A stretch of 64,000 bases of DNA, taken from the NCBI GenBank assembly GCA_026004195.1, contig BPIQ01000001.1, positions 1,354,311-1,418,310 of the forward strand, written 5' to 3'. The position numbers and the translations under genes are program-made. Below the pieces are notes generated by a model, which did not search any database, had not been told where the DNA came from, and was given only the letters and a program-made list of their open reading frames with translations. Origin of the DNA: Candidatus Binatia bacterium. GTDB lineage: Bacteria; Desulfobacterota; Binatia; HRBIN30; BPIQ01. Shown here piece after piece: positions 37,895 through 47,010 of the stretch (its first letter is position 1; every line of letters starts with the position of its first letter).

Positions 37895-38755
37895 CTAGGA
37901 GAACCACGACGGCCGCTCGGCCAGGAGCTCGTGGACCATGGCCTGGATGCGGCGGCGGACCTCCTGTGCCTTCTCGTAGAAGACTTTCGGGTCCGGATCT
38001 CCGTCCGGAATCTCTTCGTGGATGCGAAGGGGCGGCCCGAACCGAATCCACCACCGCGACGGCAAGGGAAGAGCCCCGAGCCCGCCGAAAAACGGGAAGA
38101 GGGGCGTGACCGGAACGTAGGGAACCCCGAACCATTTCCCGATGGGACCGAGCCTTTCCCAGCGCAGGAGGACGGGATACGTCTCTTCGGCACCCACGAC
38201 GGCCACCGGCACGACGGGAGCTCGGCAGGTGAAGCCGAGGCGGACGAATCCCGACCGGAAGGGCTGCAGGCGATAGCGCCGGCCGAACCCCTTGGAAAGG
38301 CCCGCGACGCCTTCGGGAAAGAGCCCCACGAGCTCGCCGAGCTCGAGGAGCTTGCGGGCATTTTCGAAGGAAGCGGGGACGGCTCCGAGCTTCGGATAGA
38401 GCGAGCGAATGCCGGGCATGGCCGTGACGAAGCGGTCGTACAGGAAACGGACCAACCGCGGCCTCCGCGCGCGAGCTTCGACCGCGTAGGCGATCATGAA
38501 GGCGTCGAGGGGAATGGCTCCCGAGTGGTTCGCCACCACGATCGCAGGACCCTCGTCGGGCACGTACTCCGCGCCCGAAACCCGCACCCTCCAGTAGCGC
38601 TCGAAAAAAAACCGCACCATGGGACGGGCCAGTTCGTGCGTCCGTGGATCGTACCCGAACGGGTCCACCGCGAGCCGGCCGGCGGAACCCGTTCCCGTCT
38701 TCGTTTCGACCTTGCTCACTTCCCTCCGACCGAAAGCGGAAGGACGGACTGCCAT
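37895..38755 (-). CDS. PlsC-like acyltransferase
   Basis: This 286-residue protein has the glycerolipid acyltransferase motif 'NHSGAIPLD' (HxxxxD form), then 'GLFPEGVAG', both typical of lysophospholipid acyltransferases. It lacks strong membrane helices apart from 'RFFFERYWRV'. The substrate is unknown; phospholipid or storage-lipid acylation is likely. ATG 38755 is used; a GTG at 38719 right after GGAGGGAA is an alternative start. A TTGGAC/TAGAAG promoter lies about 60 bases upstream. Confidence 0.87.
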   Translation of the reverse strand: MAVRPSAFGRREVSKVETKTGTGSAGRLAVDPFGYDPRTHELARPMVRFFFERYWRVRVSGAEYVPDEGPAIVVANHSGAIPLDAFMIAYAVEARARRPRLVRFLYDRFVTAMPGIRSLYPKLGAVPASFENARKLLELGELVGLFPEGVAGLSKGFGRRYRLQPFRSGFVRLGFTCRAPVVPVAVVGAEETYPVLLRWERLGPIGKWFGVPYVPVTPLFPFFGGLGALPLPSRWWIRFGPPLRIHEEIPDGDPDPKVFYEKAQEVRRRIQAMVHELLAERPSWFS

Positions 38756-38810
38756 CCGTCCGAGCGACCCGGCCTTCCGGACCGCCCGCGAACCCTCCAC
38801 CCTCGAGCCT

Positions 38811-38840
38811 CTTCTAGCGTCCCCGAGCGGGCGAGTCCAA
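38811..38840 (-). promoter_or_regulatory. Promoter of the acyltransferase gene
   Basis: On the minus strand TTGGAC (38840-38835), 18 bases and TAGAAG (38816-38811). The rest of the gap up to 39046 shows no other clear signal. Confidence 0.35.
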
Positions 38841-39046
38841 CGTCTTTGCGGCCGGCTTCGCATTCCCGCACGGCCCCTGCCAGGGCTCGTCACCGGAAGC
38901 GGGACAATCCGAGCGCGGGAGTGCGCCAAGGCCACGACTCGCATCGGCTCCGGCGAATACGGAGGCGGGACCGCTCGAGTGGTACACGTTTTGCGGCCGA
39001 CGCGGGCCAGAGTCGCTTCTTTCCGCCACGCAAAGGCACGACGCAC

Positions 39047-42000
39047 TTGGAAGTCCAAGGCAAAGTTCTTCCCGCTCTCGACCGACTCGAAGCGCGGCTC
39101 CCCGAGGACGGGACCACGCCCCGGACCGAGCGGCTCCGAGAACTCTCCCGCCTCCTCCTCGATCTACCGGAGGTGAGGGGCGTAGCCGTTCTCGGGTTCC
39201 CTCCGGGAGAGGCGCGGCTCGGTCTCCTCGCCGCGGGCCCCTCCGAGGTTTCCCCGCTGCTCGGCGGTACGGCGCGGTGGGAGATCCCGGTGCGCAGCCT
39301 CCGCAATCGCCGGATCACCGTCATCGAAGAAGCCGATCGCAATCCCTTCGTCCCGCAGAACTTCCGGCAACTCTCGCCCGAGGGACTCACGATCGCCTGC
39401 CTTCCGGTCTACGACACCCTCCGGCCTCTCGGTGCCGTGGTCCTTTTCGGTGGGCACGCGCACGCCTTTCCCGACTCCTTTCTCGCCGAGCTGGGACGAA
39501 GGCTCGCCTGCCACGCCCGCTCGCTCTTCCTCGACAAAGAAGAAGAAAGCCCGGCCGAAATTCCGGCCGCGGCATCGCGCTCGTCGCCCCCGCGACCCGT
39601 CCGGCCGGTCGCCGACTCCCCCGAGAGGGAAGACGGCACGAGCCGGACGATCCTTTCGAACCGCGTCCGGGAACTCGAAGAAACCGTGCGCTCCCTCCGC
39701 GAACGGACGGCGAGTCTCGAAGACCGGGTGCTGGCCGCCGAGTCGGACCGGGCGCGCGCCCGGAGGATCGCCGACGCACTGCGCACCGAGCTCGAACGCG
39801 CACGGGCCGAGCTCGCGAACGAGCGGGACACGAGAGAGCACGAACTCCGCGACCTGCGCGAACGGCTCGCCTCGGCGGAGGCCGAAAAGAGGGCCCTCGG
39901 AGAGCGCGGAGACGCTCTCCTCCGCGAACTCGAGCGGCTCGAAGCAGAGGTCCGCCGCGCCGAGAAAGAGCTCGCCGAAGCCCGGACGTCCCACGCGGAG
40001 AAAGTCGCCGAACTGCTGGCGGAACGGGAGCGGTGGCGGACACGCGCCGAAGCGGTGGAACGAGACTACCGGGAGCAGACCGAGCGACTTCGGGTCCTCG
40101 AACGCAATCACCGCGCGGCTACCGCCGCGCGGACGACCGTCTCGAACCAACTCCGAGCCCTGAAGGTCCAGCTCGAGGAAGCCCTCGAACGGGAAAATCG
40201 ACTCCGGGAGGAACTCGCCGTCTCGGAACACGCCCGTCGCGCGGCGGAGTCGCAGTCCCGGAATTTTCGGGACGAGCTCGAGCACGAGAAAGCGCGCTGC
40301 CGTACCCTGCGGTCCGAACTCGACGGCGCGGCGCAGCTCCGCGCCCGGCTCGAAATGCTCGAAGCGCAGCTCGCCGAACGCGAACGGCAGCTGCGCTCCG
40401 CCGAGGAAACCGCCCGGGAGCTCCGGGAAGCGTACGAACTCGCGGAACGGGAACGGTGCTCGAGCGAGGAGGAGCGCCGACGGCTCGAGGACCTTTGTGC
40501 CCGGCTCCGCCAGGAAAACGCCCGGCTCGAGCTCGAGCGGGACGAGATTCGAGACCACCTCGGCCGGCTCGTCGAGGAACGGAGCTCGGGCGAGGAGGAG
40601 CTGAGAGGGGCCGTCGAGGAGTCGCGCCTCCGGGCGGAAGCCGCCGAAAAGGAGCGGGACGCCGTCCTGCGAGAGCTGGAAACCTTTCGCGCCCGACTCC
40701 GAGAATCGGAAAAGGCGCTCGAAGATCACCGGCGTTCTTCGGAGCGGTCGGCCCGGGAGTGGCACGAGCAGCAAGCACGACTCCGAAGCACGATCGACTC
40801 CCTTTCGCTCGAAGCCGCCCGCGCCCGGGAAAGAACCGAGGTCGTCGAAGCGGCCCTCCGTGCGGCGGAAACGGAACGCGAACAACTCCGGGCCGAGCTC
40901 GAGTCCCGCCGAACGGCGGAGGAGAAGCTCCGGGAGGAGCTGGCGACGGCCCTGCGGGCTCTCGAAGAGACCGAGCGGATCCGCCGCGAGGGAACCTCGG
41001 AAGAAGTGGAGAGCCTGCGGGAGCGAATTTCCGAACTCGAAGCCTTGCTCGCCGTGGCGAGAACCCAGGCCGAGCAGGAACGGGAGCGGGAGATCACGGC
41101 GCAAGAAAAGGCCAGGCGAGCTCGGGAAGACCTCGACGCCGTGCAGCGCGAGCTCCTCGAAACCAGGGAAATCCTGGGGGAGGTCCGCCGCCGGCTCGAG
41201 CTGCGGGAGCGGCAAATCTCCGAACTGCAAGACGCCTCGGTCCGCCAGCAAGCCGAATCCCGGGCCCGGGAGGAAGCGCAGCGAGCGGTCGTCCCTCGCC
41301 TGGAAGCCAGGGTCGCGACGCTCGAGCAAGAACTGTCACGGGTACGGCAAGAAAAGGACCGCGAAGTCGAAGCGGCGCGCGCGCTCGCCGCCGCCGAGCG
41401 CGCGGAAAGCGAGGCCAAGGACGCGGAAATCGAAAAGCTCCGGGCGCGCATCGAAGACCTCGAATCGAGGCTCGCGAGCGCGGAAAAAGCGAAACCGGAC
41501 CTGCCCGTCCCGGCACCGTATCGCACGCTCGAGATCGAGCGATCCGGGGGCGCACGCAACGACACCGTCCCGGCGCCCGAGCCTCCGGGGGAAGCCACCG
41601 AGCCCGTCTTTCTCGTCGACACTCCCCCGCTTCGAGAGGAGGCTCGGGCGGCCCTCCAGGCTCGCGGGTTTTCCGTCACGGGGATCGACCTCGAAGGTGC
41701 GACGGACGAACTCGCCCGGCGGAAGGCACGCCTCGTGCTGTTCAACCTCGCGTCCGGAGCGGCAGCGTGGAACGAGCTTCGGAATCTCCGGGAGCGCGTC
41801 GCCACGCGGGACATCCCGCTGCTCGTCTACGCCATGCTGCCGGATTCACCCTGCGGTTTCAGCTTCGCCGGTTCGGACTTCCTCCCGTGGCCCTTCCCCC
41901 CTTCGCGAATCGTGGAGCGGGTGCGAAAACTCCGGCCGGACACGAGACAACTGCTCCTCGCGAGTCCCGACCTCGACGCCGTCACACCGCTGCGCGAAGC

Positions 42001-42349
42001 CCTCTCCAAGGCCAGATTTTCCACCTCCGTGGTCCTCGAAGCTCGCCAGGCGAGAGAAATCGTGGCCGGGCTACGGCCCCACGCCGCGATCCTTCACCTG
42101 GTACCGCATTCTCCGGAAGCGCTGCGGATTCTCCTGGCCTTGCGCTTCGCGGGCGGGGACCGCGAGCTCCCGACCCTCCTCCTGCTCGACCACGCGCGCC
42201 CGGAGTCCTCGGTCGCCCGCTTCGTCGAGGAGCTCGTCCGCCACGGCACCCTCGACTGGCACACCTTGGCCACGGAAGTCGAGCGCGCGTGCGTCAGCCT
42301 GCCCGCCGAGTGCGGAGAATCTCGCGGGCCAGGGCAGGAAGGTCGGTGA
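39047..42349 (+). CDS. Large coiled-coil protein with N-terminal GAF-like and two degenerate receiver-like C-terminal domains
   Basis: The product has about 1100 residues. TTG at 39047 is the best start I see; the frame is open far upstream, but only as the shadow of opposite-strand genes. The N-terminal 160 residues look GAF-like ('VRGVAVLGFPPGEARLGLLA', 'LTIACLPVYDTLRPLGAVVLF'). About 600 residues of continuous Glu/Arg/Leu coiled coil follow (about 200-815). Two CheY-like domains then occupy about 855-965 ('ARLVLFNLASGAAAW') and 967-1085 ('HAAILHLVPHSPEAL'). In both, the phospho-accepting Asp is replaced (Asn/His region), so they are pseudo-receivers. Architecture recalls cytoskeletal or polarity scaffolds such as AglZ, but that is only an analogy. 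Its end overlaps the convergent GDPD gene by 56 bases. Confidence 0.78.
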   Translation: MEVQGKVLPALDRLEARLPEDGTTPRTERLRELSRLLLDLPEVRGVAVLGFPPGEARLGLLAAGPSEVSPLLGGTARWEIPVRSLRNRRITVIEEADRNPFVPQNFRQLSPEGLTIACLPVYDTLRPLGAVVLFGGHAHAFPDSFLAELGRRLACHARSLFLDKEEESPAEIPAAASRSSPPRPVRPVADSPEREDGTSRTILSNRVRELEETVRSLRERTASLEDRVLAAESDRARARRIADALRTELERARAELANERDTREHELRDLRERLASAEAEKRALGERGDALLRELERLEAEVRRAEKELAEARTSHAEKVAELLAERERWRTRAEAVERDYREQTERLRVLERNHRAATAARTTVSNQLRALKVQLEEALERENRLREELAVSEHARRAAESQSRNFRDELEHEKARCRTLRSELDGAAQLRARLEMLEAQLAERERQLRSAEETARELREAYELAERERCSSEEERRRLEDLCARLRQENARLELERDEIRDHLGRLVEERSSGEEELRGAVEESRLRAEAAEKERDAVLRELETFRARLRESEKALEDHRRSSERSAREWHEQQARLRSTIDSLSLEAARARERTEVVEAALRAAETEREQLRAELESRRTAEEKLREELATALRALEETERIRREGTSEEVESLRERISELEALLAVARTQAEQEREREITAQEKARRAREDLDAVQRELLETREILGEVRRRLELRERQISELQDASVRQQAESRAREEAQRAVVPRLEARVATLEQELSRVRQEKDREVEAARALAAAERAESEAKDAEIEKLRARIEDLESRLASAEKAKPDLPVPAPYRTLEIERSGGARNDTVPAPEPPGEATEPVFLVDTPPLREEARAALQARGFSVTGIDLEGATDELARRKARLVLFNLASGAAAWNELRNLRERVATRDIPLLVYAMLPDSPCGFSFAGSDFLPWPFPPSRIVERVRKLRPDTRQLLLASPDLDAVTPLREALSKARFSTSVVLEARQAREIVAGLRPHAAILHLVPHSPEALRILLALRFAGGDRELPTLLLLDHARPESSVARFVEELVRHGTLDWHTLATEVERACVSLPAECGESRGPGQEGR

Positions 42350-43091
42350 CGAGACCGTCCACCCCCAGGTCGAAAAGCGCCTCCATTTCCGCCCGGTCGT
42401 TGATCGTCCACGGGTGCACTTCGATCCCGAGCTCGTGTGCCGCGCGGACGCTTTCCGCCGTCACGATGTCGCGGCCGCCGAAGCGCACCGGAACCTGCAG
42501 CGCTTTTCCCGCCGGCCGGTAACCCGAAAAGTCCTCGCGGTCGAGTCGCTCGAGGAACTCGACGACCTCGCCGACGGGAAAGCCCGTAGCGATCCGGTCT
42601 CGCGCATGGCGCCGTATCTCGCGCATGACCGAGTCTTTCTCCGCAGCGAGAAGAACTCGGGTCGCCACACCGAAGCGCTCGACCAGGGAAACGACCTCGC
42701 GGGCGATCGGCGGGTCTTCCTGTTTCACCTCGATGTTGAAGCGGGCATCCGGAAACTCCGCGAAGACCTCCTCGAGACTCGGCACGCGGAGGCCTCGGCC
42801 TCGGAAAGGGTACGACGTGCCGTCGCGGGTGAACCGGTAGCCGGCATCGAGGCCGCGGACTTCTTCCCACGACCGGAGCCGGACCTCTCCCGTCCCGTCC
42901 GTCGTGCGGTCCAGGGTCGGGTCGTGCAGGACGACGACCACGCCGTCCCGCGTCGCGTGCACGTCGAGCTCGAGAACGTCCGCGCCGCACTCGAGCGCCT
43001 CGCGGAACGAAAGCAGAGTGTTTTCCGGGGCCGTACCGGCCGACCCGCGGTGTCCGAAAACGAGCGGGCGTCGCGAAAGGTCGAAGAGCAT
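42294..43091 (-). CDS. Glycerophosphodiester phosphodiesterase
   Basis: This 265-residue protein is a TIM-barrel GDPD that cleaves glycerophosphodiesters to glycerol-3-phosphate and an alcohol. It shows 'VFGHRGSAGTAPENTLLSF' with the catalytic His-Arg and Glu-Asn-Thr, 'ELDVHATRDG', 'HDPTLDRTTDG', 'FNIEVK' and 'VHPWTINDRAEME'. No signal peptide, so cytosolic. ATG at 43091 begins the protein just before the barrel; an upstream GTG would add 12 residues. Confidence 0.95.
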   Translation of the reverse strand: MLFDLSRRPLVFGHRGSAGTAPENTLLSFREALECGADVLELDVHATRDGVVVVLHDPTLDRTTDGTGEVRLRSWEEVRGLDAGYRFTRDGTSYPFRGRGLRVPSLEEVFAEFPDARFNIEVKQEDPPIAREVVSLVERFGVATRVLLAAEKDSVMREIRRHARDRIATGFPVGEVVEFLERLDREDFSGYRPAGKALQVPVRFGGRDIVTAESVRAAHELGIEVHPWTINDRAEMEALFDLGVDGLVTDLPALAREILRTRRAG

Positions 43092-43177
43092 CGCCGGAAA
43101 CCTAGCAGAAAAACTCCCCTGCGACACTCGCAGGCTTGACTTTCGTCGGGCGCCGGGCTTGCTCTCGGGGAGGGAGC

Positions 43178-44173
43178 ATGGGTGGCCGGAAGGTTCGGTG
43201 GATCGGGTGGGCGTGCGCCGTGGTGGCCTCGACGGCCTTCGTTCTCCGCGGAGCTCTTTCGGCCCCGGTTCGTCTTCCGACCGAGGGGGTCGTCCTGCGG
43301 ATTCCGCAGGGCGCTGCGACCCGCGAGGTCGCTCGGCGTCTCGTGGCGGCGGGGATCGTGCGTTCGGAGTGGGCGTTCCGAGGGCTGGCGCGCTGGAACG
43401 GCAGCGACCGCCGGCTGCGACCCGGCAGCTACCGTTTTTTCGGACTCGTCCGACCGTCCGACGTTCTGGCGGCCCTCACGGCGGAGGAGAAAGCGCCGCT
43501 ACGCACCTTCCCCGAAGGGCTTCGGGCCTCCGAAATTTTCGCCCTCCTCTCCCGGATGGGCTTCGGCAGCGTGGACTCCTTCGAGTCGGTAGCCCGCTCC
43601 CCGGCTTGGCTCCGAGCCATGGAACTGCCGTGGACGGGCGTCGAGGGTTATCTTTTCCCCGACACGTACGCGTTTCCGGAAACCGCCGAGCAGACGGAAA
43701 TCCTCTCCCGCATGATCGACCGCTTTCGGGAACGCTTTGCGGTGCTCGAAGCGCCCCGGAGGCGTCTCGGGCTCACGGTGCACGAAACCGTCACGCTGGC
43801 TTCGCTGATCGAAAAGGAAGCACGGATCGATTCCGAGCGTCCGCTGATCTCGGCCGTTTTCCACAACCGGCTTCGGCTCGGGATGCCGCTCCAGTCGGAT
43901 CCCACGGCCGTGTACGAAAGGGCGGCGTTTTCCGGTCCGATCCGCCCCGAAGATCTCTCCTTCGAGTCCCCTTACAACACGTACCTCCGCCCGGGGTTGC
44001 CCCCCGGCCCGATTTGCAACCCGGGTTTCACCTCGCTGGAAGCCGCGGTGCATCCCGCCTCCGTCGACTACCTCTACTTCGTGGCACGAAACGACGGCAG
44101 CCACGAGTTCTCGGCGACGCTCGCGGAGCACAACCGCGCGGTGCGGCGGCGGACCGCCGGGCGCGGTACTTGA
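43178..44173 (+). CDS. mltG: Endolytic murein transglycosylase MltG
   Basis: This 331-residue protein has one N-terminal membrane helix ('GWACAVVASTAFVLRGAL'), a LysM-like region ('LRIPQGAATREVARRLVAAG'), then the YceG/MltG catalytic domain. Motifs include 'EGYLFPDTYAFPE', the catalytic Glu in 'LASLIEKEA', 'VFHNRLRLGMPLQSDPT' and 'YNTYLRPGLPPGPICNPG'. MltG cuts nascent glycan strands in the periplasm. ATG 43178 follows GGGGAGGGAG. A TTGACT -35-like box lies at 43136. Confidence 0.96.
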   Translation: MGGRKVRWIGWACAVVASTAFVLRGALSAPVRLPTEGVVLRIPQGAATREVARRLVAAGIVRSEWAFRGLARWNGSDRRLRPGSYRFFGLVRPSDVLAALTAEEKAPLRTFPEGLRASEIFALLSRMGFGSVDSFESVARSPAWLRAMELPWTGVEGYLFPDTYAFPETAEQTEILSRMIDRFRERFAVLEAPRRRLGLTVHETVTLASLIEKEARIDSERPLISAVFHNRLRLGMPLQSDPTAVYERAAFSGPIRPEDLSFESPYNTYLRPGLPPGPICNPGFTSLEAAVHPASVDYLYFVARNDGSHEFSATLAEHNRAVRRRTAGRGT

Positions 44174-44206
44174 CCCAGCCGAGCCTCTGGGCTCAAAGGC
44201 TTCGCC

Positions 44207-44392
44207 GTGGCCGAAGCTCTCTCCCCTTGCTGTCGAAAAACGCTCGACGACTTCCGCCGCCGCGTGCGCAACGCCTGCACGAGCTACCCGGTGATCAAGG
44301 ACGTCCCTTGCGAGGTCTGCCGCAAGGTCCTCAAGTTCCGGATGTATCGCCCCGACGAGGCTTCCGAGCCCGAGGAGAGGCGAGCCGGTTGA
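44207..44392 (+). CDS. Small Cys-rich protein, possible zinc ribbon
   Basis: This 61-residue protein starts at GTG 44207 with 'MAEALSPCCRKTLDDF' and ends with 'DVPCEVCRKVLKFRMY'. A CC pair near residue 8 and CxxC at about 35-38 could bind one zinc ion. It lies 33 bases after mltG on the same strand. No family is recognised. Confidence 0.5.
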   Translation: MAEALSPCCRKTLDDFRRRVRNACTSYPVIKDVPCEVCRKVLKFRMYRPDEASEPEERRAG

Positions 44393-44395
44393 AGG

Positions 44396-44539
44396 CTACT
44401 TCGGTCCCTTTTTCGGCACTCGTGGTTTTCGGCGCCTCGTGCCGCGAAGCTTCCGCGTGAGCGCGACGACGGTCAGCCAGCGCCCCTGCTCCTTCGACCA
44501 CTTTCCGACGGCGACCAGTTCCAAGGCTTTTCCCTCCAT
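44396..44539 (-). CDS. Possible 47-residue basic protein in the mltG-dockerin gap
   Basis: The minus strand reads 'MEGKALELVAVGKWSKEQGR' onward to a very basic end rich in Arg, Lys and Pro. Third codon positions are strongly GC, as in real genes here. There is no good ribosome-binding site, and the frame continues upstream without another clear start. The gap 44393-44705 contains nothing else except the promoter of the next gene. Low confidence. Confidence 0.3.
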   Translation of the reverse strand: MEGKALELVAVGKWSKEQGRWLTVVALTRKLRGTRRRKPRVPKKGPK

Positions 44540-44663
44540 GCCGCAGGGCCGGGCGCAAGCGGCATGCCAAGAGCGGGGTGGAGACGGCGACGACCGAGCG
44601 CTCTCGGATCGGGGCCGGCGTCGTTCGGGCTTGCACCGAAGCGACGAACACGAACGTGCACGG

Positions 44664-44693
44664 TTGTTTGCACGTCGAGCTTTGGGCTATAGC
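44664..44693 (+). promoter_or_regulatory. Promoter of the dockerin-protein gene
   Basis: TTGTTT (44664-44669), 18 bases and TATAGC (44688-44693) end 12 bases before the ATG at 44706. There is no ribosome-binding site in the short leader. Confidence 0.4.
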
Positions 44694-44705
44694 TGAGCCG
44701 TCCCG

Positions 44706-46541
44706 ATGGCCCGCTGGAAGAAAGTCCTACCCTGTCTTTGTCTCCTGCTTGCCGTCTCCGGGTCGGATGCTGTCCGGGCCCAGGTGGACAGCGCGGACGA
44801 CCTCTGCGCCCCGACGGACGACCCCTGCGTGGTCGCGACGCAGGTCACGGTCCTACCGGGTTCGCTCCTCGATTTCGGAGAGCGAGAACTCCAGATCCGG
44901 AGCGGGGGGAGGCTCGAGGTCGCGGGCGACCTGGACATCGCCTGCGGAACGCTCGCCGTGGACCTCGGGGGGAGAATCCGTGCCGTCTCGGACGTGAGCG
45001 CTACCGTCACGGTCTCGGCGACCCGCGACATCCAGGTGGCAGGCTCCGTCGAGGCTCCCGGTAGCGCGGGGGCCGTCACGCTCGGTGCCGGCGGGGCCGT
45101 CCGGCTCCTCGGTAGCGGAGTCGTTCTTTCCGTGAACGGGAACGGCTCGGAAGACGACGGAGGCACGGTCGAACTCGAAGGCCTGGACGTCGAAGTCCGG
45201 GGAGGGATCCAGGCGCGCGGTGGGGCGACCGCCGGAGGCGGCTCGGTGGAGATCACGGCCGAACGCGACGTCGTCATCGCCGCGGAAGTCGACGTGTCGG
45301 GAGGGGACGGAGACGGGGGGCGTATTGCCGTCGAGGCCGGGCGGGACCTGGTCGTGGAGGCGGCTGCGAGCCTCGAACTCGACGCGAGCGGGCAAGGCTT
45401 CGGCGGAGATCTGTCCCTCGACGCGGGCGTCTTCGACGAAGAGGGGACCCTGACCGTGCTGGGGCGAATCACGGCGCGGGGCGGGACCAACGTGGACGGG
45501 GCCGGCGACGGCGGGTTCGCCGAGATTTCTTCGGCCGGCGGTTGTACGTTCACTCCGAGCACTCTCGCCCTGAACGGCGGGCAACCCGACGGCAGCGGCG
45601 GCAACCTGAACCTCTCCTGTGGGGAGAACGGAGCGGCGTCGACGCTCGGAGGCACCGTGGAAGCCCGCGGAACGGGAGTGGAGTCCATCGGTGGAGAGAT
45701 CGAAATCGAGAACGGGGGCCCTCTCGTCGTCGCCGGCTCGGTCGACGCTTCGGGCGGGGAGTTCGGGGGAGGCAGCATCAATGTCTTTTCGCCCGGGACC
45801 ATCGAGGTAGAGGGGACGCTCTCGTCCAACTCCGCGGGAGGAGCCGCGGGGGACGTCACCCTGCGGGCAGCGGAAAGTCTCGACTCCCGGATCCTTCTTC
45901 GCCCCTCGGCCCGGATTCGTGCCGACGGCACCTCGTCCTCGGGGCTCGGTGGGAGCGTGAGCCTCTTTTCGTGCCGAACGCGCGAGGACAACGGGGCCGA
46001 AATCACGGCCACGGGGAGCCAGGGAAACGTGCAGGTCGTCGGCGTCAACCTGATCGAGATCGCGGGTGGGATCCGGACGAACCCGGCGGACGGTCTCGTG
46101 AGCCTCGTCTACCGCGATGCCCCACCTTCCATCCAAGCCACCGCGGTCATCGAGCCTTTCCCGTTGGTGGTCCGGGACCCGGCGCTTCCGGGTTGCGGTG
46201 CCGAGCCGACGGGGAGTCCCACGGCGTCGCGCACCCCTACGCCGACGCGAACCCCCAGCCCCCCGACGCCGCGCCTGACCCCCACCCCGACGCGCACCCG
46301 CACACCGACCGCCACCCTACCTCCGACCCGGACGCCGACGCGCGTGCCCACACCTGCCGGTCCGGAAGACACGAACTGCGACGGCACCGTGGACGGGACG
46401 GGAAGCCTCGAATTTCTGGGCTTGATTCGGGCGCTCTTCGACACCGGCTTCGCCGAACTCTGCTCGACCACGGACCCCAACCAGGACGGTCGGGTCACCG
46501 CCGCCGATCTCGTCGCGCTGGCCCGACTTCTCCGCCCCTAG
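44706..46541 (+). CDS. Secreted beta-rich repeat protein with Thr-Pro linker and complete type I dockerin-like domain
   Basis: The product has 611 residues. A signal peptide ('VLPCLCLLLAVSGSDAVRA') is followed by about 460 residues of short Gly/Val-rich repeats alternating 'VxVxGxV' strands ('IQVAGSVEAPGSAGAVTL' style). These suggest a parallel beta-helix like filamentous-haemagglutinin-type passengers. A Thr-Pro linker (about 500-545) leads to a dockerin-like domain with two Ca loops: 'DTNCDGTVDG' and 'DPNQDGRVTAAD', each followed by a helix ('LIRALF', 'LVALARLLRP'). The cohesin-like modules at 3166-6470 could be its partners. Role unknown; cell-surface adhesin or matrix protein is a guess. 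Confidence 0.82.
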   Translation: MARWKKVLPCLCLLLAVSGSDAVRAQVDSADDLCAPTDDPCVVATQVTVLPGSLLDFGERELQIRSGGRLEVAGDLDIACGTLAVDLGGRIRAVSDVSATVTVSATRDIQVAGSVEAPGSAGAVTLGAGGAVRLLGSGVVLSVNGNGSEDDGGTVELEGLDVEVRGGIQARGGATAGGGSVEITAERDVVIAAEVDVSGGDGDGGRIAVEAGRDLVVEAAASLELDASGQGFGGDLSLDAGVFDEEGTLTVLGRITARGGTNVDGAGDGGFAEISSAGGCTFTPSTLALNGGQPDGSGGNLNLSCGENGAASTLGGTVEARGTGVESIGGEIEIENGGPLVVAGSVDASGGEFGGGSINVFSPGTIEVEGTLSSNSAGGAAGDVTLRAAESLDSRILLRPSARIRADGTSSSGLGGSVSLFSCRTREDNGAEITATGSQGNVQVVGVNLIEIAGGIRTNPADGLVSLVYRDAPPSIQATAVIEPFPLVVRDPALPGCGAEPTGSPTASRTPTPTRTPSPPTPRLTPTPTRTRTPTATLPPTRTPTRVPTPAGPEDTNCDGTVDGTGSLEFLGLIRALFDTGFAELCSTTDPNQDGRVTAADLVALARLLRP

Positions 46542-46545
46542 GAGC

Positions 46546-47010
46546 ATGAAACCCAGCGAGGCACTGCGTCCGGGCGCTCTCCTGTCGGGCCTGCGATTCG
46601 GCGACCTCGGCTCTGTCGTGAAAGCCTTGCTCGAGACGCTCGTCCGTGCAGGGGACCTTTCCGATCGACTCGCCGAGGCCGCCCTCCGCGCGGTCCTCGA
46701 GCGCGAACGCGTCTCGAGCACGGCCATGGTCGACATCGGCGTGAGCATCCCCCACGCACGACTCGAAGGGATCTCTTCCGTCCTTCTCGCTCTCGCCCTC
46801 GCGCCGGACGCCGTCTACCAGGCCGTGGCCGGGGCTCCCATCTCGATCGTCGCCCTCGTGCTCTCGCCCCCGGACGCCACGGGAGAACACCTGAACTTTC
46901 TCTCCTCGCTCTCTCTCCTTCTCCGGTCCGAAGCCGTTCGGCGCGAGCTGTGTCGTGCGGAGAGCGAATCCCAGGTCCGGGCGATCATCCGGAAGTACGA
47001 GGGTCGGTAG
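46546..47010 (+). CDS. PTS IIA (fructose/nitrogen-type) domain protein
   Basis: This 154-residue protein is a single EIIA-fru/PtsN-type domain. The phosphorylated His lies in 'GVSIPHARLEGI'; 'LLSSLSLLLRS'-like residues (here 'FLSSLSLLLRSEAVRREL') match the C-terminal part. PtsN-like proteins usually act in regulation rather than sugar uptake. It begins four bases after the dockerin gene and its 3' end overlaps the convergent phoR by 26 bases. No HPr or EI is visible. Confidence 0.87.
   Translation: MKPSEALRPGALLSGLRFGDLGSVVKALLETLVRAGDLSDRLAEAALRAVLERERVSSTAMVDIGVSIPHARLEGISSVLLALALAPDAVYQAVAGAPISIVALVLSPPDATGEHLNFLSSLSLLLRSEAVRRELCRAESESQVRAIIRKYEGR

Noticed and set aside
37382-39046. Upstream extension of the coiled-coil gene through the Moco and acyltransferase genes
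   Set aside because: The translation is the shadow of well-supported opposite-strand genes. Protein-like sequence starts at about 39047.
44331-44651. 106-codon minus-strand frame in the gap before the dockerin gene
   Set aside because: Arg/Ala-rich and unlike a protein. A shorter frame in the same place (44396-44539) looks better.
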